From an uncultured Eubacteriales bacterium (GTDB lineage: Bacteria; Bacillota; Clostridia; Peptostreptococcales; Anaerovoracaceae), in NCBI GenBank assembly GCA_902786815.1, contig CADADV010000002.1, forward strand, positions 62,001-126,000: a stretch of 64,000 nucleotides of DNA. Reading direction: 5' to 3'. The position numbers and the translations under genes are program-made. Positions 36,402-45,052 of this stretch are shown here, piece after piece. Position 1 is the first letter of the stretch. Each line of letters starts with the position of its first letter. Below the pieces are notes generated by a model that saw nothing but the letters and a program-made list of their open reading frames with translations, made no database searches and was not told the DNA's origin.

Positions 36402-37007
36402 GTGACGATGGAAAATATCATCAGACAGACAACAAAGCTCGCCCTGCATCTGGTGCGGCCTTATGTGACACCGGACGCAGCGGTCGTCGACGCCACCTGC
36501 GGCAACGGACACGATACGCTGGCCCTGGCCCGGATGAATCCTGCGCAGCTCTATGCGTTCGATATCCAGGAGCAGGCTGTCCGCGCCACCACCGAACTTC
36601 TGCAATGCCACGGCTATAGCAAAAGCATCGCAGACGGCAAAATCACCGTCTGCTGCCAGGCGCATGAACAGATGGGCACGGTCGTGCCCGGAGGCGATTG
36701 CCCCGGTGCTGCGCCTGTGCGCGCTGTCATCTTCAACCTGGGGTATCTTCCCGGCGGTGACAAAGAACGGACCACCCGCGCAGATTCCACGCTGGCGGCC
36801 CTGCGCGCCGCCATGGAGCTCCTCGCGCCGGACGGCGTCATCTGCATCACCATGTATAGCGGCCACCCCGAAGGCAAACGGGAGAAGACTGCACTGCTGG
36901 AGTTCGCTTCAGCCCTGGACGCCGGCAAATGGCACACAGCCTATGTCAGCATGCCCAACCAAAAGCACGATCCGCCTGAGATCCTGCTGATCACACGGAA
37001 ATCCTGA
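36402..37007 (+). CDS. Class I SAM methyltransferase, MnmM/YtqB-like
   Basis: About 200 residues. VVDATCGNGHDTLALA is the SAM-binding loop, YAFDIQEQAV the acidic strand, and FNLGYLPGGDK is a hallmark of the YtqB/MnmM group, recently shown to methylate 5-aminomethyl-2-thiouridine at the tRNA wobble base. The C-terminal PNQKHDPPEILLITRK is also typical. Two starts are possible: GTG at 36402, five bases after AGGAGG, or ATG at 36408, eleven bases after. Single gene under its own promoter. Confidence 0.85.
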   Translation: MTMENIIRQTTKLALHLVRPYVTPDAAVVDATCGNGHDTLALARMNPAQLYAFDIQEQAVRATTELLQCHGYSKSIADGKITVCCQAHEQMGTVVPGGDCPGAAPVRAVIFNLGYLPGGDKERTTRADSTLAALRAAMELLAPDGVICITMYSGHPEGKREKTALLEFASALDAGKWHTAYVSMPNQKHDPPEILLITRKS

Positions 37008-37031
37008 AACCCGTCTTCTTTTAGATGCTTG

Positions 37032-37685
37032 TTACTGATCGCCGGTCTGCTCGTTCAGTTCGTCGATTGCTCCTATAAACCCGCCGAGGATCGCATCGAA
37101 AACGCTGTCATCGACATCCTCGCTGATGTCCCACTTACCGTCTTCGAGAACCATTGGGAATACGACCTCTTTGCTTGTCATCCCATCTTCTGCCGCAGCG
37201 GTTTCATCGACAGCTGCCGACAATTCTTCGATGGTCTTCGCGTGGAGCGCATCGGAATCGCCTGCGATGTCAGGATTGCTGATGGCGTATTCCATCAAAT
37301 TTGAGAACCAGGTGCCCACAGCCGTATTCATGTCCGCATTCGTCACCGTTGCCGGAATATTGATGTGCGTATCGTCAACCACCTCCGGCGTTCCGAGCTT
37401 GTAATCAAAATGACCGAACAGGGCTTTCATAACTGTCGTCGCGTCTTCTTCTGAACCGAAGGACTGTTCCGCAGTCTCTAAAACATCCTCACCGCCCAGT
37501 TCCTTTAAGGCTTCCATGTCTGCAGACTTAAGGGCCGACAAAGTCGCGTCCAGCGAAGCAGTCGCCTCCTCTTCCGGCGTCGGTGGTGCCGCTTCTTTGC
37601 TTCCGCTGTCTCCGCATCCCGCAAAAGCAAACAGCATCATTACCGACACTGCCAGTCCCAACATGATTCTGATCGACTTTTTCAT
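37032..37685 (-). CDS. Lipoprotein of unknown function
   Basis: A 217-residue secreted protein with a lipoprotein signal (KKSIRIMLGLAVSVMMLFAFAGC, written here only to show the lipobox FAGC). The mature part is acidic and helical, with a central domain (about 55-190) like small DUF-type substrate-binding or immunity lipoproteins; no catalytic motif is visible. The ATG at 37685 is favoured because GGAGGT lies nine bases upstream, while the ATG three codons earlier directly abuts that site. It converges on the methyltransferase gene without a clear terminator in the 24-base gap. Confidence 0.72.
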   Translation of the reverse strand: MKKSIRIMLGLAVSVMMLFAFAGCGDSGSKEAAPPTPEEEATASLDATLSALKSADMEALKELGGEDVLETAEQSFGSEEDATTVMKALFGHFDYKLGTPEVVDDTHINIPATVTNADMNTAVGTWFSNLMEYAISNPDIAGDSDALHAKTIEELSAAVDETAAAEDGMTSKEVVFPMVLEDGKWDISEDVDDSVFDAILGGFIGAIDELNEQTGDQ

Positions 37686-37797
37686 ATGTGTCATACCTCC
37701 GAATATATCTCCGAATTCTGTTTTTTCAAACAGTATCTTCTGCTTTGATTCTACCACAGCATCACGCCCCTGTACTGCAAAATCTGCACCTCCGGAT

Positions 37798-37828
37798 AAA
37801 AAAAAACGGCAGCGCCTTCGCACTGCCG
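37798..37828 (-). terminator. Terminator after the 28-residue small ORF
   Basis: On the minus strand CGGCAG pairs with CTGCCG with an inner GC/GC continuation and four-base loop (37807-37828), followed by nine T. Strong intrinsic terminator 24 bases after the small ORF stop. Confidence 0.85.
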
Positions 37829-37852
37829 AAAAAAATACTCTCAGATATTTAT

Positions 37853-37939
37853 TTATAAGTTGCCTTTAGAAACTACGATGTCGATCATCTCTGCGCAATC
37901 CGTCAGATCTCTGATAATCGCTTTGACAAAGTTTCTCAT
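37853..37939 (-). CDS. Predicted 28-residue small protein
   Basis: The frame encodes 28 residues starting MRNFVKAIIRD and ending DIVVSKGNL. A GAGGG ribosome site lies six bases before the ATG. A promoter (38030-38057) and a strong terminator (37798-37828) bracket it, giving a transcript of about 225 bases with a GC-rich hairpin in the leader. The peptide is amphipathic, with one Cys at about residue 15. I do not recognise a family. It may be a real small protein, or the transcript may be a regulatory RNA with an incidental frame. Confidence 0.5.
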   Translation of the reverse strand: MRNFVKAIIRDLTDCAEMIDIVVSKGNL

Positions 37940-38029
37940 GAATATCCCTCTTTTCCGAATGTATCATGTATTTGATGTTTGTTGTTTGGCTGCCGGCCTT
38001 CCGCGGTGCCGGCTCCTTCTTACAGTTTT

Positions 38030-38057
38030 ATTATACTACTTAATTTGCGTACTTCAA
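38030..38057 (-). promoter_or_regulatory. Promoter of the small-ORF transcript
   Basis: TTGAAG (38052-38057), 16-bp spacer, TATAAT (38030-38035) on the minus strand. The roughly 85-base leader holds a GCCGGC/GCCGGC hairpin near 37992-38013. Confidence 0.6.
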
Positions 38058-38266
38058 CCGCCGTTTCGTTACTAGTTTGCTCTGTTTGGACCAGTTTGGG
38101 AAGCTTTTGTCATGAAATCTTTGGGCATCTCCGCCAATCTGTCACATACAGCGCTCCCCTTCTTTTTCCGGGGAAACGCCATAAACCCAGTAGCACCAAG
38201 GGTTCCGGCGATTTCCCTCGCAGCCGCTCCGCACCGCATACTATTTTGCTTCGTTGCGATTCATTG

Positions 38267-38295
38267 TTGCGTTTTATGAACGGAGTCTGTATAAT
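38267..38295 (+). promoter_or_regulatory. Promoter of the SNF transporter gene
   Basis: TTGCGT (38267-38272), 17-bp spacer, TATAAT (38290-38295). The leader is about 90 bases long and ends with an AAAGGAGA ribosome site. Confidence 0.65.
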
Positions 38296-38391
38296 ATCGC
38301 ATGCGTGTGTCTTTGCGTTTAGGGTGTATGCCTTTGCACTAAGGGCGCGCGGGAATCATCATTATTATTTGTTATCAAAGGAGATAGTTTT

Positions 38392-39729
38392 ATGGAACGA
38401 GAAAGGTTAGGCAGCCGTCTTGGATTCATCCTGCTGAGTGCGGGATGCGCGATCGGCTGCGGAAACATCTGGAAGTTCCCATGGATGTGCGGTCAGAACG
38501 GCGGAGGCGGTTTCGTCCTCGTATACATCTGCTGCCTTCTGCTTCTGGGACTTCCTGCAATGACAATGGAGTTCTCACTGGGAAGAGCCTCCCAGGCCAG
38601 CCCGGTACGCATGTACCAGAAGCTGGAGAGGCCGGGACAGAAGTGGCACATCCACGGTTATCTTGCTTTTGCAGGAAACGTGTGCTTGATGGCGTTCTAC
38701 ACGGTCGTTACCGGATGGATGATCTACTACTTCGTCAGCTTCGCACTGGGCAATCATAAGGATCTGGGCTTCGTGACGATGATCACCAACCCGGGCGTGA
38801 ACGTTGGTTACCTGGCGGTAGCTGTCGCGGTCGGATTCATCATCCTCAGCTTCAACCTGCAGGGCGGCCTTGAGAGAGCCACGAAGTTCATGATGATCGT
38901 ACTGCTGTTCCTCATGCTGGTTCTGGCAGTCCGCAGCATGACTCTTGCCGGCGGCAAAGAAGGACTCTACTTCTATCTGGTACCGGATTTCTCAAAGATC
39001 ACCGGCAGCGTAGTCGTCGCTGCGATGAACCAGGCGTTCTTCACACTGTCCATCGGTATCGGTTCGATGGCGATCTTCGGAAGCTACATCGGCAAAGAGC
39101 GTTCCCTCATGGGTGAATCCGTGAACGTTATCTGCCTCGATACTTTCGTCGCGCTCATCGCGGGACTGATCATCTTCCCGGCCTGCTTCACCTACGATCT
39201 GGAAGTCGGTGCGGGTCCGTCCCTGCTCTTCGACACCATGGCGACCGTATTCAACAACATGGCCGGCGGTCAGTTCTGGGGAGCTCTGTTCTTCCTGTTC
39301 ATGACCTTCGCCGCACTGTCAACGGAACTGGCAGTATTCGAAAACATCCTGGCGTGCGTCCGCGAAATGACGGGACTCAACAGACACAAAGGCAGCATCG
39401 TCTGCGGCATCGGCATCTTCCTGATTTCCCTGACGACAGCTCTGGGCTACAGCGTCCTGCACTTCCAGCCATTCGCAGAAGGCAGCGCATGGCTCGATTT
39501 CTGGGACTTCATCGTCAGCACCAACCTGCTGCCGATCGGCGCATTCGTATTCGCCGTATTCTGCTGCTCCGACCGTTTCGGATGGGGCTGGGACAACCTG
39601 GTCGCCGAAGCCAACGCAGGCAAAGGCCTCAAGATCCAGCCTTGGATGAAGCCGTTCTTCAAGTACGTCGTGCCAATCGTCATCATCGTACTGTACATCA
39701 TCGGCCTTACATCCTTCCAGTGGAACTAA
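38392..39729 (+). CDS. Sodium-dependent transporter, NSS/SNF family
   Basis: A 445-residue Na+-coupled symporter of the LeuT-fold neurotransmitter:sodium symporter family. The first helix region RLGFILLSAGCAIGCGNIWKFPW contains the unwound Na+/substrate site with the GNIWKFP signature. About eleven to twelve helices follow. Bacterial members take up amino acids such as tyrosine, tryptophan, leucine or alanine; the exact substrate is not decided. Single gene with its own promoter and a strong terminator. The final codons (Trp-Asn-stop) sit in a short tandem repeat that repeats the GGAACTA word twice more after the stop. Confidence 0.93.
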   Translation: MERERLGSRLGFILLSAGCAIGCGNIWKFPWMCGQNGGGGFVLVYICCLLLLGLPAMTMEFSLGRASQASPVRMYQKLERPGQKWHIHGYLAFAGNVCLMAFYTVVTGWMIYYFVSFALGNHKDLGFVTMITNPGVNVGYLAVAVAVGFIILSFNLQGGLERATKFMMIVLLFLMLVLAVRSMTLAGGKEGLYFYLVPDFSKITGSVVVAAMNQAFFTLSIGIGSMAIFGSYIGKERSLMGESVNVICLDTFVALIAGLIIFPACFTYDLEVGAGPSLLFDTMATVFNNMAGGQFWGALFFLFMTFAALSTELAVFENILACVREMTGLNRHKGSIVCGIGIFLISLTTALGYSVLHFQPFAEGSAWLDFWDFIVSTNLLPIGAFVFAVFCCSDRFGWGWDNLVAEANAGKGLKIQPWMKPFFKYVVPIVIIVLYIIGLTSFQWN

Positions 39730-39768
39730 ACCCGTGGAACTAGGCCAGCGGAACTAAGCAAAAGCATC

Positions 39769-39799
39769 AAAAAACCGGCTGCGGCGCAGCCGGTTTTTT
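39769..39799. terminator. Bidirectional terminator between the SNF gene and ddh
   Basis: AAAAAACCGGCTGC (39769-39782) pairs with GCAGCCGGTTTTTT (39786-39799) around GGC; both strands end in T runs. Confidence 0.92.
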
Positions 39800-39816
39800 A
39801 GTGTCCGCATTGATGT

Positions 39817-40794
39817 CTACAGCATGTGGGCGATGAGTTCTTCGCGCGGTGTTTCAGCCAGATAGCACGGCGGGATGTCAAAGATGGTCCTGCCGCCTGT
39901 CACGCCTTCGGCGGACAGTCTGACGGCGGCTCTGGCGACTGCTGTCAGTACGCTTCCAGTGAAGAACGGATTGGATTCCAGATTGAGGGTGAACTCGATG
40001 GTATCAAGGTACTCCCCGTCCATTCCTGTCACGCCGCTTCTGAGAACGCTGCCGCCATGGGGCAGTCCTGTGTGATCGCGGTCCATTTCTTCCTGTGTGA
40101 TGAATGTGACGGTCGTATCATAATCCGCGAAGTAGTTCGGCATTGTGACAATGGCTTCCTCGATGGCCGCTTTGTCCGCGCCCTCTTCCGCTACGACGAA
40201 GCATTCTCTCGTGTGCTTGTCGCGGGTGGTCAGTTCCGGATTTTCACCGTTTCTGACACTGTCGACGGCCGCCTTGACCGGCACGGTATACTGGCGCGCG
40301 TCCGCAACGCCGTCGATCCTTCTGATAGCGTCCGAGTGTCCCTGGCTGACGCCCCTTCCCCAGAATGTATAGTCCTTGCCTGTCGGCAGCGCTGCGTTGG
40401 CGTAGAGTCTCGCCACGGAGAACAGACCCGGGTCCCAGCCTACCGAAATGATCCCGACGGTACCGGCTGCTTTTGCAGCAGCGTCAACTGCAGCCAGATG
40501 CTGCGGGATGTTGGCGTGCGTATCGAAGCTGTCGACTACATTGCACTTTGCAGCAAGCTGCGGCGTCATCTCCGGCAGATCCGTCGCGCTTCCGCCGCAG
40601 AGGATCAGCACGTCAAGGTCTTTCGCCATCTCGTCGAGCTTGTCCATCGGCAGTACCGGTGCATCCGATGCGATCTTCACTGCTGCCGGATCTCTTCTTG
40701 TAAATACTGCGGCAAGCTCCATATCTCCCGCCAGCTGGACCGCCGCTTCCACGCCTCTTCCCAGATTTCCGTAACCTACGATTCCTACTTTCAT
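39817..40794 (-). CDS. ddh: meso-Diaminopimelate D-dehydrogenase
   Basis: NADPH-dependent enzyme that makes meso-diaminopimelate from tetrahydrodipicolinate in one step, bypassing the succinylase and acetylase routes. The 325 residues begin with VGIVGYGNLGRGVEAAV (Rossmann loop) and contain SFDTHANIPQHLAAVD, SVGWDPGLFSVAR and WGRGVSQGHSDAIRRI, all characteristic of Ddh. Single gene between two terminators or promoters. With dapA and dapB at the right end and a DAP-type MurE at 58 kb, it explains how peptidoglycan DAP and lysine are made here. Confidence 0.95.
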   Translation of the reverse strand: MKVGIVGYGNLGRGVEAAVQLAGDMELAAVFTRRDPAAVKIASDAPVLPMDKLDEMAKDLDVLILCGGSATDLPEMTPQLAAKCNVVDSFDTHANIPQHLAAVDAAAKAAGTVGIISVGWDPGLFSVARLYANAALPTGKDYTFWGRGVSQGHSDAIRRIDGVADARQYTVPVKAAVDSVRNGENPELTTRDKHTRECFVVAEEGADKAAIEEAIVTMPNYFADYDTTVTFITQEEMDRDHTGLPHGGSVLRSGVTGMDGEYLDTIEFTLNLESNPFFTGSVLTAVARAAVRLSAEGVTGGRTIFDIPPCYLAETPREELIAHML

Positions 40795-40941
40795 TTTGTG
40801 TACCTTCTTTCTTTATATCAAGTTGAATTATTAACTTTGTAACATTGACTTTGGACCATTAACATATTAATGTGCTGTTCACATGAATTATAATAGCACT
40901 TTACCCTAAGCAGGGGCAATAATTATTCGAAACAGATATTC

Positions 40942-41028
40942 TTGCAAGGCCCACCAGATATGGTGTATCATGCAACTAAAGAATCTGTACTTGTCTAAAG
41001 ATAGGGATTATTCTGAGCGGGAATAATC
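40942..41028 (+). promoter_or_regulatory. Candidate promoter and leader hairpin for the acyltransferase gene
   Basis: TTGCAA (40942-40947), 18-bp spacer, TATCAT (40966-40971). In the leader GATTATTC (41006-41013) pairs with GAATAATC (41021-41028), and a further AATAATC follows at 41037-41043. The hairpin may be an operator or control translation. The 274-bp gap also holds the ddh promoter region (minus strand, AT-rich). Confidence 0.4.
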
Positions 41029-41068
41029 TTGACTGCAATAATCTAAACCGAAAGACACGGGGGCATAT

Positions 41069-42145
41069 ATGGAACCATTATTTTCAAACGAACTGGTCAA
41101 CAAAGGAAGACAGATCGAACTGGATCTGGCAAAATGTCTTGCGATTTTCTTTATGATTTTTTTGCACTGCTACTTTGCCACAAGTTATTTTGCAAATGAA
41201 ATCAGCGTAGGTATGACGCGGCTTGTCAGTCAGCTTTTTGGCGGCCCATTTGCTGCGCCTGTGTTTATGTTCGCGATGGGCGTCGGCATGGTGTATTCGA
41301 AGAATCAGGAGCCGTCCTATCTGATAAAGCGCGGAATAAAACTGATACAGCTTGGTTTCTTTGTAAACATCGGTGAATTCTTTGTTCCGTATTTCCTTTC
41401 AGGAAATTTAATGGATGATTGGGATAGATTTCCGATTGCAAACGGACTGTTATTGTTCTGCATCGATATTCTTGCCTTTGCGGGAATTGCGTTTATTCTG
41501 GTCGGCGTTCTTAAGAAATTGAAGCTGTCGGCAAAAGGAATGGTAATCGTTGCTTTGGTACTTTCCATTATCGGTTGGTTCGCCAGATTCCATGACTTTG
41601 GAAGCAATGTTCCGAATCTGATCGCGGGATACTTTATTGGAAGCGCAGGAGGTTTTACGGCATTTCCATTGTTCAACTGGTTCATATTCCCGGCGGTTGG
41701 ACTCCTTTTTGGAGAATATTATATGAGATGCAATAACAAGGAGAAGCTGCTGCGTCTTTGGCCGGTAGGTCTTATCGTATCCGTTGCATATTTCGTAGCA
41801 TCCTGGTTCATTCCGGGAGGATTTCTGTCGGAAACACACCATTATTACTTCATGACGACCTATGACGCGATGTTCTGCCTGATGTGTATTTACGGCGTTA
41901 TCGGCGTTTGTTATCTGATATCAAAACATATACCTGAAGGAGCCGTTAACTTTTTCTCAAAAACAAGCAGCAATTTGAATACGATCTATGTGATTCAGTG
42001 GTTCCTGATCCCGATCACATATGTCCTCATTGTTTATTTCAACAGAGACATCGTGTTTGGTGATGCATCGCTTGTTATCATTGCTCTTCTGGAAATGGCA
42101 GCCTCAACACTGCTGGCGAGCGGATATAAAAAAATCAGTTTGTAA
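41069..42145 (+). CDS. Membrane acyltransferase-like protein (HGSNAT/DUF1624 type)
   Basis: A 358-residue protein with about ten membrane helices. RQIELDLAKCLAIFFMIFLHCYF at the start matches the catalytic region of heparan-glucosaminide N-acetyltransferase-like and acyltransferase-3 proteins: an Asp in the first helix and a His at its outer end. Bacterial relatives acetylate cell-surface sugars; the target is unknown. Base composition and codon use are distinctly more AT-rich than in the flanking ddh and MFS genes, which suggests more recent transfer. The ribosome site is poor (ACGGGGGC). Confidence 0.72.
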   Translation: MEPLFSNELVNKGRQIELDLAKCLAIFFMIFLHCYFATSYFANEISVGMTRLVSQLFGGPFAAPVFMFAMGVGMVYSKNQEPSYLIKRGIKLIQLGFFVNIGEFFVPYFLSGNLMDDWDRFPIANGLLLFCIDILAFAGIAFILVGVLKKLKLSAKGMVIVALVLSIIGWFARFHDFGSNVPNLIAGYFIGSAGGFTAFPLFNWFIFPAVGLLFGEYYMRCNNKEKLLRLWPVGLIVSVAYFVASWFIPGGFLSETHHYYFMTTYDAMFCLMCIYGVIGVCYLISKHIPEGAVNFFSKTSSNLNTIYVIQWFLIPITYVLIVYFNRDIVFGDASLVIIALLEMAASTLLASGYKKISL

Positions 42146-42157
42146 AGCATCTCCCCG

Positions 42158-42185
42158 AAAAACAGAAGCAGGCTACGCCTGCTTC
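42158..42185 (-). terminator. Terminator overlapping the 3' end of the MFS gene
   Basis: GAAGCAGGC and GCCTGCTTC (42165-42185) form a perfect nine-bp stem; on the minus strand TGTTTTTC follows. The MFS stop codon (42173-42175) lies at the loop, so half of the stem is coding sequence. It ends the whole 48-42 kb operon. Confidence 0.75.
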
Positions 42186-43393
42186 CGCTGATCCACGAGT
42201 TTCGATTCTTTCATCCGCATAACGATCGGGATCTCGATCGCGGTCAGGATGACGATGCCGATCATCGGTGCCGTGACGGAACCGCTTGCTCCGCTGATTG
42301 CTTCGAAGAGAAGTACGAACAGCGCCCCGGAGATCTGCCCCATCAGCAAAATCATTCCAAGCGAAGTGCCTTCCTGTGCAGGGTAGGCAACTTCTGAGCT
42401 GTGCTGGAAGAGGATCGGCGCAACGCCCATGATCGAGAAACCGGCGATCGCCGCGATCACAGTCAGGACGATGAAACTTTCCACAAAGGTCAGCCCCAGA
42501 TACAGCGGCACCAAAAGCGAGACCGCGGCAAGCAGGAACCGGATCCTCACCCCCACCTTATCTGAAATGATCGGCAGCACGATGGCTCCGATGACGCCTG
42601 CGACCACAAAGGCCGCACCGATGATGCCTGCCTCAGCAGGCGTGATCCCGCGCCCCTTCAGGATCGTTTCGATCAGCGTCAGAATCGTATTGAAAATTCC
42701 AATAGAAATAAAAGCACAGATCAGGCACAGCACATAGCCGTGGTTTTTGAAAAGGCTTGTGATGGCTTTGCGGCTGAAGTCGTCGCGCTCATAGGCCGGG
42801 CCGGGTGGCGGCACGGCAGGTTTTTCTCTGATGAAAATCAGAACAGCGAGCATCGAAATGACCGCGATGACAGAGTAAACGAAGAGCATCTTCTGCACGC
42901 CGACGGACTCCACCAGGATCGGTGAAAGCACCATCGGAATCGCGAATCCCGCATACTGCGCCATGGTCAGCAGGCCGTCCGCAGTCGCCCTCTCCTCAAA
43001 GGGGAACCAGTTGGCGGCTGCTTTTGTTGTGATATTGAGCAGGAACGGCTGACCGATGGCAATGATAAACTGCGACACTGCGACAGCCATAAAGCTTCCT
43101 GCGAACAGCGCGCGTGTAAGGGCGAATATCCCTGTCAGCAGCGCGCCGATCACAAGGGATCTGCGGAATCCGAACCGGTCGATCACGTAAGCCGACGGAA
43201 AGCAGAAGATGATGAACATGATCATGTAGCTGGTCGCCAGCATGTCAACGGCAAAACCGCTGACGCCGTAGTGCTCAGCAATGACGCTGGCGATCGGCGA
43301 AAAGGTCAGCCACACCATCTCCGTGGAGATGATGATCGGAATCGCCGCTATGAGAATGACCCATCTGTATGGAGATACATTTTCTTTTTTCAT
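42173..43393 (-). CDS. MFS transporter, last gene of the aminotransferase-aldolase-kinase operon
   Basis: A 406-residue major facilitator with twelve predicted helices in two halves. MWL-type residues in the first helix pair (TEMVWLTFSPIASVIAEHYG) and DRFGFRRSLVIGALLTG (the loop 2-3 motif) are seen. It resembles the FLVCR/heme or organic-solute MFS groups, but no substrate can be assigned. By position it should import the substrate that the kinase, aldolase and aminotransferase process. It is preceded by three 18-bp tandem repeats, and its stop codon sits in the operon terminator. Confidence 0.87.
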   Translation of the reverse strand: MKKENVSPYRWVILIAAIPIIISTEMVWLTFSPIASVIAEHYGVSGFAVDMLATSYMIMFIIFCFPSAYVIDRFGFRRSLVIGALLTGIFALTRALFAGSFMAVAVSQFIIAIGQPFLLNITTKAAANWFPFEERATADGLLTMAQYAGFAIPMVLSPILVESVGVQKMLFVYSVIAVISMLAVLIFIREKPAVPPPGPAYERDDFSRKAITSLFKNHGYVLCLICAFISIGIFNTILTLIETILKGRGITPAEAGIIGAAFVVAGVIGAIVLPIISDKVGVRIRFLLAAVSLLVPLYLGLTFVESFIVLTVIAAIAGFSIMGVAPILFQHSSEVAYPAQEGTSLGMILLMGQISGALFVLLFEAISGASGSVTAPMIGIVILTAIEIPIVMRMKESKLVDQRKQA

Positions 43394-43403
43394 CAGAACC
43401 CCT

Positions 43404-43447
43404 CCTGCCTGCTTTGAACCCCCTGCCTGATCTGAACTTCCTGCCTG
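43404..43447. repeat. Three 18-bp-period repeats between the FGGY kinase and MFS genes
   Basis: CCTGCCTG recurs at 43404-43411, 43422-43429 and 43440-43447, each followed by TTTGAAC-like bases: an imperfect 18-bp tandem repeat filling the intergenic gap and touching the kinase stop. It contains the MFS ribosome site. Confidence 0.6.
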
Positions 43448-43449
43448 CT

Positions 43450-45048
43450 TTACCGGTTGATCTGTGCAAACAGCCTCTTGTTGCTGCTGTACACTTTCTT
43501 AAACACCTGATAGTTTCTCTCGTAAGCTGCCTTGCCTTCGCTTCCGTAGCTTCCCGGATAGTATACCAATGCCGGTCTGATCATGTGTGATGCTTTCTCT
43601 ATATCTTCAATGACACCCGCACCGACTGCAGCGGTCAGCGCTGCCCCGACGGAGCCTACGTTCTGCGGCTGTGCAGGAACTTCCACCGGCCGGTCCAGAA
43701 TGTCCGCAAGGATCTGCGACGTCACTTCAGACAAGGCGCCGCCCCCGCAAAAGCGTATCGTCTTAGCTGTCTTCACTTTTTTGTCCTGACATTCCAGCAT
43801 CCAGCGCAGGTGATAACACACGCCTTCGACAACGGCGCGGATCATTTCCGTCTTTCCTGTTTCAAGCGAAATATTAAAGAACATGCCGGCCGCATTCGCA
43901 TCCTCGAACGGACAGCGGTTCCCGTGCAGCCACGGTGTGAAAATGACGCCGCCCGCACCCGGCTCGCATGATGCAATCACTTCAGAAAGGTAGTCATACA
44001 AACTCCTGTAAACTGCCTCCTGATTTCCTGTGACGTCTTTTTTCTCCATATAAATGCCGATCTCATCGAGAGCCAGGTGGTCCCTGACCCACTCTAGGCA
44101 TTTGCCGGCTGTTTCCATCTCGGCGAAGTAATTGTATTTTCCCGGCTGCGCGCCAATGGCCGCCGCGATCATATTCGATGTGTCCACAAGCTGCTTTTCG
44201 GTGATGGTCGAAACCCAGCCGGATGTGCCGCAGTAGATATGCGTATCGCCGGTCCTGACACAGCCCGAGCCGATGCCGATGAGCGATGCGTCGCCTCCGC
44301 CGCCGTACACAGGTGTGCCCGCGGCAAGTCCGAGCTGCTCCGCCTGCTCCGCACGGAGCACGCCTGCCTGATCCGTGCTCCGGATGATTGCCGGCAAATG
44401 TTTCATTTCTACGCCGAACAGCCCGCAGAGTTCCTTGCTCCACGCTCTTCTCCCGTCTCTCGTATCAAGCAGCAGCGTCGAGAAGGCGCTGTCTTCGGTC
44501 ATCACCATTTCGCCTGTGCACCGGCAGATCAGATACTCTTTCACATCGAGCCACTTATATGCCCGCGCAAAAGCCTCCGGTTCATGATTCCTCACCCAAA
44601 GATATTTCCACATAGGATCCTTGACGCTTGCGGAGACAGCTCCGGTCGTACGAAGTGATTTCAGCAGTTTCCCGGCGTTCATTCCGGCGATCTTAACGCC
44701 CTTGTGAAGCCCTTCATCGATTTCCCGCGTCGCCCTCTGGTCCATGTAGCTCATAGGATGTCTGACAGGGATCCCTTCCCTGTCCACCAGAACAAGTCCC
44801 TGCATCTGCGAGCAGAACGAGATCCCTTCGATGCCGGCAGGATCGACGCCGGTCTCATTGATCAGCTGCTTCGTGCTGGAACACATGCAGTCCCACCATT
44901 CGTCGGCATGCTGCTCGGCGCCCCCGTCCGGAAAGATATACAAACCATATCCGCAGGAGGCGCTTCCGATCATCCTGATTTCCTGTTCCACGTCAAAGAG
45001 GCAGGTCTTGACGCCTGTTGTTCCAATGTCATAAGCGAGTATCAGCAA
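43450..45048 (-). CDS. FGGY-family carbohydrate kinase
   Basis: A 532-residue sugar/polyol kinase of the xylulokinase-like branch. LAYDIGTTGVKTCLFD is the ATP phosphate loop, MSYMDQRAT the substrate region, GTSGWVSTI the phosphate-2 motif and IRFCGGGALSEVTSQILADILDRPV the adenosine motif. FGGY kinases phosphorylate pentuloses, tetritols, glycerol, quorum-sensing furanones and sugar acids; the substrate cannot be told from sequence. It lies four bases after the TetR gene and upstream of the MFS gene in an operon with a class II aldolase: phosphorylation then retro-aldol cleavage is the expected order. Confidence 0.9.
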   Translation of the reverse strand: MLILAYDIGTTGVKTCLFDVEQEIRMIGSASCGYGLYIFPDGGAEQHADEWWDCMCSSTKQLINETGVDPAGIEGISFCSQMQGLVLVDREGIPVRHPMSYMDQRATREIDEGLHKGVKIAGMNAGKLLKSLRTTGAVSASVKDPMWKYLWVRNHEPEAFARAYKWLDVKEYLICRCTGEMVMTEDSAFSTLLLDTRDGRRAWSKELCGLFGVEMKHLPAIIRSTDQAGVLRAEQAEQLGLAAGTPVYGGGGDASLIGIGSGCVRTGDTHIYCGTSGWVSTITEKQLVDTSNMIAAAIGAQPGKYNYFAEMETAGKCLEWVRDHLALDEIGIYMEKKDVTGNQEAVYRSLYDYLSEVIASCEPGAGGVIFTPWLHGNRCPFEDANAAGMFFNISLETGKTEMIRAVVEGVCYHLRWMLECQDKKVKTAKTIRFCGGGALSEVTSQILADILDRPVEVPAQPQNVGSVGAALTAAVGAGVIEDIEKASHMIRPALVYYPGSYGSEGKAAYERNYQVFKKVYSSNKRLFAQINR

Positions 45049-45052
45049 TCTA

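Larger units (their letters stand above)
37940..38391. other. 452-bp intergenic region between the small ORF and the SNF transporter
   Basis: It holds the small-ORF promoter and leader hairpin at the left and the transporter promoter at the right. The middle (38075-38260) has a 55-codon minus-strand frame (38072-38239) without a ribosome site, which I do not call as a gene. No RNA gene is recognised. Confidence 0.55.

Noticed and set aside
38072..38239. 55-codon minus-strand frame between the small ORF and the SNF gene
   Set aside because: No ribosome site and no recognisable family; it lies upstream of the small-ORF promoter without its own promoter.
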